Source: Lichtheimia corymbifera B2541
Lineage: Eukaryota > Mucoromycota > Mucoromycetes > Mucorales > Lichtheimiaceae
Direction of reading: 5' to 3'
DNA length: 14,350 nt
Assembly (NCBI GenBank): GCA_000697475.1
Contig: JNEU01000491.1
Span: 1 to 14,350 of the forward strand
Shown here in pieces: positions 8,342 through 14,350 of the stretch. The translations under genes and the position numbers were made by a program. Below the pieces are notes generated by a model. The model saw nothing but the letters and a program-made list of their open reading frames with translations, had not been told where the DNA came from and made no database searches. Position 1 is the stretch's first letter. Each line of letters opens with the position of its first letter.

Positions 8342-9217
8342 GGGTGGACGCTGGATGAAATATTTTCCGGTTGGCAGTTTTAAATGTATGAGGCACCTGA
8401 TGTGTGTGGATGATGACCTCATGATATACAGCCAACACGCGTGCAATATGTATGTGATTTTCTTTTGTTCTGTAAACAACTTTGCTCATGACTACCACGC
8501 GTAACTCACTCAGCAATCAGCAAAAACTAGAGATCTGCAAAGCGATCAAGGTCAAGAAGCTTAGTCAGAGAGAGGCGGCTAGGTGGGCGACAGATGAGTT
8601 CAAGTTGGTGAAGCCTTTGACACAAGCAGCCGTGTCCAAGATTATGAAGAACGAGCAGAAACTCATGCAAATGAACGAAGAGCAATTACGCAACAAACGT
8701 AACAGAGCAGCAAAGTTTCCAGAGCTGGAGAGGGAGCTGAGCAAGTTTGTCGACTATATGGAAGCAAACAACAAGCCTGTGTCACGCAGTTCCTTGATAT
8801 TGCAAGCTTTCGCTATCGCAAGGAAGCAAGGAATCCAAGTTGATGGTGAAAAGCCAGAGATTACGTTTAGCGACGGTTGGTTGACAAAGTTTGAGCGACG
8901 TTTTGGCTATCAAGCAAGGCTCATGCATGGCGAGGCTGGCTCTGTCGACATCAATCATCATACCATACAAGAGGCGATAACAGATATCAAGAAAGAGATT
9001 GCCAACTATGATATAGCGGATATCTACAACATTGATGAGACCGGGCTATTTTACAAGCAGGCACCGATACACACCATATCCAAGAACCCAATCGCTGGTT
9101 TGAAGAAGGACAAGACAAGGATTACAGTAGCACTTGTATGCAACGCTGATGGATCCCACAAGCTTCCACCATTCTACATTGGGCGGGCTAAAAGGCCAAG
9201 GGTCTTTAAGGATCCAG

Positions 9218-9271
9218 GTTAGTAGTGTATATCCCTCCATAATTTCGCGTTAGATACTTATACGGCTTTAG
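9218..9271 (+). other. Transposase intron 1 (54 nt)
   Basis: Donor GTTAGT, acceptor CTTTAG, phase 1. It joins VFKDP to VKNYGYYYYYNKKAWM, a spacing that fits Tigger/jerky-type transposases. A shorter option ending at 9253 (36 nt) is also in frame but leaves six extra residues and is unusually short. Confidence 0.75.
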
Positions 9272-9529
9272 TGAAAAACTATGGGTATTACTATTACTAC
9301 AACAAGAAGGCGTGGATGACGCGGGAGATATTCAGTGAGATTTTGGAAGAGATCGACATGACAATGGAAGCACGCAACAAGAAGATCCTTCTTCTTATGG
9401 ATAATGCACCTTCTCACAAACCAAAGTGCACCCTCAAGAATATCACACTTCTGATGCTGCCACCCAATACAACATCCACTTACAACCTCTTGACGCAGGG
9501 ATTATCCAGAGCTTCAAAAAACATTACCG

Positions 9530-9598
9530 GTAACTTTATGTATGCTTATTAACAGTGACATTGAGGTCTCTAAGATGGCATTATATTTCTTGATTTAG
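9530..9598 (+). other. Transposase intron 2 (69 nt)
   Basis: Donor GTAACT, acceptor GATTTAG, phase 2 in the ancestral (shifted) frame. It joins KKHYR to KHQYRLASVLYAQGKYG. A TTATTAAC stretch at 9546-9553 could be the branch point. Confidence 0.85.
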
Positions 9599-9960
9599 GA
9601 AGCATCAATATCGTCTTGCATCAGTGCTCTATGCTCAAGGGAAATATGGACAAATGTATGAGACTGATCAGAAGCTGGCTATGTCATGGATAAAGCAAGC
9701 ATGGAGATGTGTTACCCGTGAGACAATAACAAACTGCTTTCAACATACAACGTTGTTCAGCACTGATACCCATACCGCCAATGGCTCCTCAAATGATCAC
9801 ACGGATGATCCTTCAGAAGAAATGACAGAAATGATCACCAGCATTCACTCTGAAATCAATGATATTAAAGATATTGACTTGCATCCAGCAGAAGAAATGG
9901 AGGATATACATGAAACATTTACTGACGAAGATGAAGATTTGGACTCTAACAATCAGGATG

Positions 9961-10036
9961 GTAAGTTGGATATGTGCAGTACATACTTACATTTGATTGT
10001 AACGAGTTATTTTGGCTACATGAGACGATACTCAAG
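9961..10036 (+). other. Transposase intron 3, two possible acceptors
   Basis: Donor GTAAGT after codon sequence NNQD. Acceptors at 10023-10024 (64-nt intron) and 10035-10036 (76-nt intron) both keep the frame and differ by four residues (DDTQ versus none) before an acidic run. Confidence 0.75.
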
Positions 10037-10209
10037 ATGATGACGAGGAAACAACAGCGGTTTACCATATGTCTCACTCGGAAAGGAAAAGGATGCTTTT
10101 GGACTTTTTGGAGGCTTATGGCATAGATGATGAAATGGATTTGGACATAGCGACCTTGGTGAGAAAGAAGCTTAATAAGCTTTCTACTGAGGAGATCAAT
10201 TCTGGAAAG

Positions 10210-10233
10210 CAAACTTCGATTACATCGTTCTTT
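10210..10233 (+). other. C-terminal PIP-box codons of the pogo transposase
   Basis: QTSITSFF fits the PCNA-interacting consensus Q-x-x-[ILM]-x-x-[FY]-[FY] at every fixed position and is followed only by Arg and the stop (10237-10239). PCNA binding by a C-terminal motif has been described for Drosophila pogo transposase. Confidence 0.8.
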
Positions 10234-10283
10234 AGATGATAGATTGATAGTAAACGCTTGCATTCGATATTGGAATCTTGAGC

Positions 10284-10289
10284 AATAAA
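10284..10289 (+). terminator. Candidate poly(A) signal of the transposase gene
   Basis: AATAAA, 45 nt after the transposase stop and inside the element. Confidence 0.5.
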
Positions 10290-10367
10290 AGTGATAACAT
10301 ATGACATATAACATATGGGCCCATTTTATTAGTGAAATGCGCATTGCATCGTGAAAACCGAATCTTA

Positions 10368-10392
10368 AATCGAAAATATAACTTTATCGCGT
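10368..10392 (+). repeat. Right subterminal repeat of pogo element
   Basis: Direct copy (24/25) of 8317-8341, immediately inside the right terminal repeat. Its core ATAACTTTATCG (10378-10389) lies in tandem, 15 bp apart start to start, with the core ATGACTATATCG (10393-10404) of the terminal repeat. The right end therefore has two cores in the same orientation, unlike the left end. Confidence 0.85.
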
Positions 10393-10415
10393 ATGACTAT
10401 ATCGAGCGAGCACTG
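10393..10415 (-). repeat. Right terminal inverted repeat of pogo element
   Basis: Reverse complement of the left terminal repeat, 22 of 23 positions, ending in CACTG followed by the TA duplication at 10416-10417. Confidence 0.93.
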
Positions 10416-10417
10416 TA

Positions 10418-10611
10418 TAACATTAGGCTCCAACTAACAGGCAGATACCCATGCTAATTAGCGAACATGGCTGGGCAATATCATATAATACATATTCCTT
10501 TAAACTATATTTATGTATCCATGGAGACAAAACCATGTTTATTTATCATGATTAACAATAACTAAAATTACAACAGGAAGGTATGTTGGTGAAGAATCCT
10601 CATGACGCATT
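10418..10611. other. Short spacer with poly(A) signal of the minus-strand gene
   Basis: About 190 bp between the pogo element and the 3' end of the right F-box gene. On the minus strand an AATAAA (10543 down to 10538) lies about 70 nt past that gene's stop and is a plausible polyadenylation signal. Nothing else is recognised. Confidence 0.5.
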
Positions 10612-12647
10612 TTAAATCTCGGTGAACGATTTGCTGATGATAACCTCCAAGTCCGGCCTTTTTTCATGGAGGCAACGGAGACGATGCATGTTGGTTGAGT
10701 GTGAAGAAAAGATGTGAATGCATTTGAGTTGTGAAAAGGTTTCAATCGTATGCCAAAAAGCATCATCGCCGTCCATGCCCGCAATGGAAAACCCAAATCG
10801 CTCCAAATGTGCAAGCTGTTTCAAAGCGTTCATTGAACACGTCGATGGAGCGTTGCCGCAGCTAACTTCAAGGCAAGATATATTCGGACATCCCTTGGCA
10901 ATCCCAGTAAGAAATCCTTGCATTAGAGTTGAATCCCAATCACCAGGAGAGCGAATCATCAAGCGTTCAAGATAACCAAAGTGGTGAATTGCATCCAACG
11001 CATTGACGTCAGACTCCAAGCTGTTGAACGTGATGTCGAGTTCTTTCAACTACGAGTGCTGAGCAAGCTGATGAAGGTATCGTTCGAAAGATGCGTTGTC
11101 CCCGATGGGTAATGAAAGGTCCATGTGTACTTTGAGCTTCTTCAATTTGGGCGGTACTGTATCAAGCACGGTAGAAACTGCTGCAGGTGTGTTGTACGTT
11201 ATCTCCAGTTCTTCAAGCATAGGTGCGTTGCGCGGTATCCATCCTTTCCCATTGGTAATACAAAGCTTCTTCAGGCACGGGAACCCAATACCGTAAATCT
11301 TCTCGTCCTCATTGCAGGCATTCACCTTCATGTCGATGCATTCAAGAGTTTCACGATGTTGCCTTAGTAGTATATAAGAAACGTTCCTCCAAGGGTCCCC
11401 TTTCGGATAACCGACATGGATACATATATCTCTAAGCCCAATCCCTTTAGACCCAGGTTCTTCATCTTGAAAGTAGGTGATAGCGAATTCACAGCCAGCC
11501 TTCAAAAAGAAAAGGTCGTTCATCCAAGGGTAATAGTCCAAGATGACGCTTGCTGCATGCATATCTCGGCATGGATACAATCGCAGGTGCTTGAGTGATG
11601 GAAAACGTTTACCAATCGCATGTATGTGATCGCAGGTGATGATAGTGCCTGATCTCGAAAACATCATCAATTCCGTCAATTTGGGCCATGACCTCATTGG
11701 AAGCGAGGTGAAATCGGCAACACCGGGTTGTTTGATATCGAGGGAGACCAGGTTGGGGCAGTTGGCGAGAATGGCGCTTATTGGTAGCATCGTCTCCGAG
11801 TCGTTAGCAATTGTAAAATGGGTCAAGGTGCTGCTGACTGACTTTAACGATGCAGTATAGTGTTTGACTCGCTTGGCCGTGAAATCTTATAGAAAAAAAA
11901 ATTAATAACGACTAAATTGTCGAGTGAATACAATAACTTACTATAGATATCCAACTCCTGTAAAGAGCAAAAGTCATGATTGCGTTGTAAATCACCAAGC
12001 CATGTGCCTTTGGAATAGCGTTCAACATCGAATGTCTTGATATGGCGAGCAAGCTGAACCACTTGTGGAAGATTGCCGTCATCACCATCTCCAGTCTCGA
12101 AATACAATCCACCAAAGCATTTTACAATACGTTCACGCCATATTTTGGATACATGCAGATAAGGGAACTCCAATGAGTTCAATGGTTTATCACCGTCCAA
12201 GAATAAAGGAATGAGTGTCGTAATCACAATGTCGAGAGGTAGTTGGCTGATAAAGTCGATGCGTGTGTTCTGGTGTTGCTCAGCATCCATTTTGGCTCGT
12301 TGCAGCGTATCATAGTCCATTTCCATGGTATCCACCATCCTCATCCCCTTATCACATACGCCAATGACTTGACGCTGTTTTCCTTGCTCACTGTAAGTGT
12401 CGGCTTCCCGTATATATCCAAGTGCTCAAGTAGGCGACAACTGCTGCATAACTTTGGCATCGTCAAGAGCAGATTCAAAGGTGGCGCACTTTGTCAACCC
12501 AATGGCGCGACGATTCAAAGGTGACAAGATGGGCTCATCGGATTGCTGCAGTTCAGTGGTTGAATCGTATACAAGCTGTGCATATTTTTCAGAAGAAGCT
12601 TTGAGTATAGGCTGTGTGCATAAATGCTGGCAAATAGAGTCGTCCAT
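10612..12647 (-). pseudogene. TPR/F-box/LRR-type gene with two in-frame stops
   Basis: Exon 1 is 12647-11942 and exon 2 is 11885-10612, giving 660 codons. Residues about 15-105 look like a TPR pair (NRRAIGLTK...FESALDDAKVMQQLSP, then GYIREADTYSEQGK). The F-box follows at about 129-175 (RIDFISQLPLDIV through FPYLHVSKIWRERI). The rest is LRR-like (CPNLVSLDI, FPSLKHLRL, PKLKKLKV, LKELDITF). The expected role is a substrate adaptor of an SCF ubiquitin ligase. Codon 74 is TGA (12428-12426) and codon 514 is TAG (11052-11050); both lie in an otherwise unbroken frame. The ATG at 12647 is preferred because an upstream ATG at 12785 adds residues with no family character. An internal Met (codon 102) could restart an F-box protein lacking the TPR part, which the second stop would cut to about 412 residues. 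No indels are seen. Confidence 0.85.
11886..11941 (-). other. Spliceosomal intron in the right F-box gene
   Basis: On the minus strand: donor GTAAGT, a TTATTAAT branch-like stretch, a run of T, and acceptor TATAAG, 56 nt in all. Phase 1; it joins LQELDIY to NFTAKRVKHY. Position and phase match the 435-489 intron of the left gene. Confidence 0.85.
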
Positions 12648-12819
12648 GGTTGGTTGGCTGGGAAACAAGAGGAGGTCGCCACTCAAACATAAAATTTTAC
12701 TGGTTAAATCCTCCCAGACAGTAGCGGCTGTTGCTTTACAGTGTTTTGCGTTTGGAAATCCAGAAAGTTGGGGGTTGCAATCCAATTTTCACAACCCGCA
12801 TTACGGATTCAGGTAGATT
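12648..12819. other. Upstream region of the right F-box gene
   Basis: About 170 bp between the preferred start of the minus-strand gene and the presumed left end of the mariner element. ORFs run through it on both strands but show no family character. It probably holds what is left of the F-box gene promoter; no clear TATA box was picked out. Confidence 0.4.
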
Positions 12820-12887
12820 AGTAAAAATTTCAGCCTCTCAATACAATGATTGTCTTGTCAGTACACTTTTTGGTCTCTCAATACAAT
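12820..12887 (+). repeat. Two tandem 28-bp repeats, 40-bp period
   Basis: Copies at 12820-12847 and 12860-12887 agree at 22 of 28 positions, starting AGTA and sharing a perfect CTCTCAATACAAT at the right. The 12 bp between them are unrelated. They are candidate transposase-binding sites, like the doubled sites in IR/DR-type Tc1 ends. Confidence 0.75.
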
Positions 12888-13035
12888 TGTTTAAGCCATG
12901 CCATACATAATAAAGTAAAATCGAAAGTGAATGAGTAATCAGCTAGCTGAACATGATATCCATGTCGGTGGTTAAGCACTCGTAGATAACATCGGTAGAG
13001 TAGTACAACGCGTCTTTTATTGCTTCAACTTGAAA

Positions 13036-14340
13036 ATGACTACATTCTATCATTACCAACCAAGTGGCGACTACGTCTATGATGGCCCTGATAACGACTA
13101 TGAAACACAAACGACAACTGGAGCTGCTATCAAACATTTACTTGAGCTTGGACATCTTTCAGATGACTCGATGTCAGAGGGAGAGGAAGACGTACCTGAG
13201 ATTCCCGAGATCTCGATGGAGGAATTGGGCGTGGTGGATCAGCCTGATCTTGTTTGGACACCAACAAAGTATAAACCAAGACAGGTTGCCTATTTTATTG
13301 CGCTGCTCCAAAGTGAAGAAAGAACGATCAAACGTGCAGCTGAAAGAGCCGGCATCAATGTTGATGCGGCATATAAGTTTAACAAACAATGGAAAAAAAG
13401 TGGCGGAACGGTCTTACCGGGCTATGTCGAGGCATCCAAAGTGAAACCCAAAGGCAACAATCGGAAGCTAACCGAAGAGCATTCGCGTTTCCTTGAAGAT
13501 TATGTCGAGCGCAATCCAACTTGTGTTGTGAAGGATGCTGTTGACGAGCTTTGTGGAGAGTTTAAAAACTTAAGCATTGATCAATCCACCGTTTACCGGC
13601 ACCTTACAGAGAAGCTTTCGTTTACTCTAACCCGTACCCAACCACGAGTGATGGAACGCAATTCTGAAGATACCCTTGAGCAACGTCGTCAATTTGTTCA
13701 GCAAATCACTGAGCAAAATATTGACTTTCGACGCAAGTGCGTTTTTATTGATGAGAGTGGTTTCGTGAAAAACATGGTCCGCCCAGTAGCTTGGTCAAAG
13801 AAAGGAACACCTGCTGCTGTCACTGTGCCAACTGCTCGAGGTACCAATCTCAGCATCATTGGATGTATCTCGTATCATGGTCTGATTGCTCTCTCGCAAC
13901 AAGTCCCTCAATCCACTGGTTCGAAGAAACGCAAGCTTGTTGATGGAAGAGAGTCTGGATTACCACACGGTACGAAATCCTCTCACTTTTTGTTGTTTGT
14001 GGAGCAAGTGGCAGCCGTTTTAAATAAGCATGGTTTACATAACATGTACATCGTAATGGATAATGCATCAATCCACAAGACCAAACAAGTGCTTGAGGCT
14101 ATCAAAAGACATGACCACATTCCTTTGTTTTTGCCACCTTACTCTCCCTTCTTAAATCCCATCGAAGAGTGCTGGTCAAAGATGAAAGGCCAAGTGCGCA
14201 AAACACCATTGTCAAGCAAAGATAGTCTTGTCGTACGCATTCAAGAAGCGGCAAAGACTATCACTAGAAAGGACTGCCGAGGATGGATAAGACACTCACA
14301 GAAATACTTTGTCAAGTGCTTAGACATGCAACCTATTTAG
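13036..14340 (+). CDS. Tc1/mariner (IS630-type) DD34E transposase
   Basis: A 434-aa intronless ORF starting at the first ATG (13036); codons upstream are in frame but only a TTG is available there. Residues 1-75 are an acidic, low-complexity extension. They are followed by a helix-turn-helix (about 82-120, with TIKRAAERAGINVDAAYKFN) and a second one (about 143-195, KLTEEHSRFLEDYV through DQSTVYRHL). The catalytic DDE_3-type core has D239 in FIDESGF, D342 in VMDNASIH and E377 in PFLNPIEECW. The last two are 34 residues apart, the classic Tc1 DD34E. The protein would cut at the element's inverted ends and insert at TA. There is no stop or frameshift and all catalytic residues are present, so it may be active. 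An NLS-like GSKKRKLVDG lies near residues 296-305. Confidence 0.95.
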   Translation: MTTFYHYQPSGDYVYDGPDNDYETQTTTGAAIKHLLELGHLSDDSMSEGEEDVPEIPEISMEELGVVDQPDLVWTPTKYKPRQVAYFIALLQSEERTIKRAAERAGINVDAAYKFNKQWKKSGGTVLPGYVEASKVKPKGNNRKLTEEHSRFLEDYVERNPTCVVKDAVDELCGEFKNLSIDQSTVYRHLTEKLSFTLTRTQPRVMERNSEDTLEQRRQFVQQITEQNIDFRRKCVFIDESGFVKNMVRPVAWSKKGTPAAVTVPTARGTNLSIIGCISYHGLIALSQQVPQSTGSKKRKLVDGRESGLPHGTKSSHFLLFVEQVAAVLNKHGLHNMYIVMDNASIHKTKQVLEAIKRHDHIPLFLPPYSPFLNPIEECWSKMKGQVRKTPLSSKDSLVVRIQEAAKTITRKDCRGWIRHSQKYFVKCLDMQPI

Positions 14341-14350
14341 AATATATATA

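Larger units (their letters stand above)
8488..10239 (+). pseudogene. Pogo/Tigger-like transposase, frameshifted
   Basis: Four exons: 8488-9217, 9272-9529, 9599-9960 and about 10025 (or 10037)-10239. The N-terminal region has a CENP-B/Psq-type helix-turn-helix (about 5-55) and a second CENP-B-type DNA-binding domain (about 75-145). The DDE_1 catalytic core follows: D183 in NIDETG and D287 in LLMDNAPSH. A 1-nt deletion at 9480/9481 changes frame just before the third acidic site; the shifted frame reads LQPLDAGIIQSFKKHYR, with its Asp codon at 9492-9494, giving the pogo-type DD30D spacing. Exon 3 continues in that shifted frame, so this is a true lesion and not an intron. The C-terminus is acidic and ends in QTSITSFFR, a consensus PCNA-interacting motif. 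The start is the ATG at 8488. The single deletion should abolish activity. Confidence 0.92.
8264..10415 (+). mobile_element. Complete pogo/Tigger-like DNA transposon (2152 bp)
   Basis: The ends are CAGTGCTCGCTCGATATAGT at 8264-8283 and its exact reverse complement at 10396-10415, each flanked by TA (8262-8263 and 10416-10417). A CAGT start plus TA duplication is typical of the pogo branch of Tc1/mariner. The only gene inside is a four-exon CENP-B-like transposase. Because that gene carries a frameshift, this copy is probably non-autonomous, although its ends look intact and could be mobilised by a source elsewhere. Confidence 0.93.
12820..14350 (+). mobile_element. Tc1/mariner-like DNA transposon, right end beyond window
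   Basis: An intact DD34E transposase gene preceded by a tandem pair of 28-bp repeats (12820-12847 and 12860-12887) that probably belong to the left terminal repeat. Only 10 bases remain after the stop codon, so the right inverted repeat cannot be checked and the exact left boundary is uncertain (about 12815-12860). It lies head-to-head with the right F-box gene. Confidence 0.7.

Noticed and set aside
9218..9253. 36-nt version of transposase intron 1
   Set aside because: It keeps frame but is shorter than the other introns in the window and inserts six residues where the family spacing fits the 54-nt intron better.
9480..9494. Explaining the transposase frame change by a tiny intron or programmed frameshift
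   Set aside because: There are no splice sites around it and no slippery sequence with a clear stimulator; a one-base loss in a T run is simpler.
888..12428. Alternative genetic code to explain the in-frame stops
   Set aside because: Both TGA and TAG would have to be recoded, yet the intact transposon ORFs in the same window end normally at TGA and TAG.
12648..12785. Upstream ATG at 12785 as start of the right F-box gene
   Set aside because: The 46 extra residues do not resemble the family, and the next Met (12647) begins a typical-looking N-terminus.
12397..12816. Plus-strand ORF of 139 aa over the start of the right F-box gene
   Set aside because: The minus strand here has clear TPR-like family character; the plus-strand product has none.

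Overview
The window looks like nuclear DNA of a filamentous fungus, most likely an early-diverging one of the Mucoromycota type (for example a Lichtheimia-like Mucorales). The reasons are the TPR/F-box/leucine-rich-repeat gene type, the 54-76 nt GT-AG introns, and the mix of a chromodomain Ty3/gypsy element, a pogo/Tigger element and a Tc1/mariner element. The lineage is inferred from protein style only; no search was run. I see no bacterial operon structure, CRISPR array, rRNA or tRNA.

Layout, left to right. (1) 173-1736 (+): a 5'-truncated F-box/LRR-type gene with one 55-nt intron and one in-frame stop. (2) 1737-2739: gene-free DNA. (3) 2745-8064: a complete Ty3/gypsy chromovirus retrotransposon with 153-bp LTRs that are identical base for base, a CATAC target duplication and a single intact 1596-aa Gag-Pol ORF (Gag, protease, RT, RNase H, integrase, chromodomain). 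(4) 8264-10415: a complete pogo/Tigger-like DNA transposon, with matching inverted ends, flanking TA and a four-exon transposase gene. The transposase is broken by a 1-nt deletion that puts its third catalytic Asp out of frame. (5) 10612-12647 (-): a full-length TPR/F-box/LRR-type gene with a 56-nt intron and two in-frame stops. (6) From about 12820 to beyond the right edge: a Tc1/mariner-like element with an intact 434-aa DD34E transposase. Its right end lies outside the window.

The two F-box genes are convergent paralogs that share an intron at the same position and phase, and both carry nonsense codons without indels. The retrotransposon and the pogo element sit side by side (not nested) between their 3' ends, and the mariner element sits just upstream of the second gene. 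The locus therefore reads as a decaying F-box/LRR family site that has accumulated transposons. The gypsy element (identical LTRs) and the mariner ORF (intact) look young; the pogo element has started to decay. The most distinctive details are a PCNA-binding (PIP-box) tail on the pogo transposase, unequal binding-site architecture at the two pogo ends, the absence of a normal tRNA primer site in the retrotransposon, and the purely nonsense-type decay of the two F-box genes.
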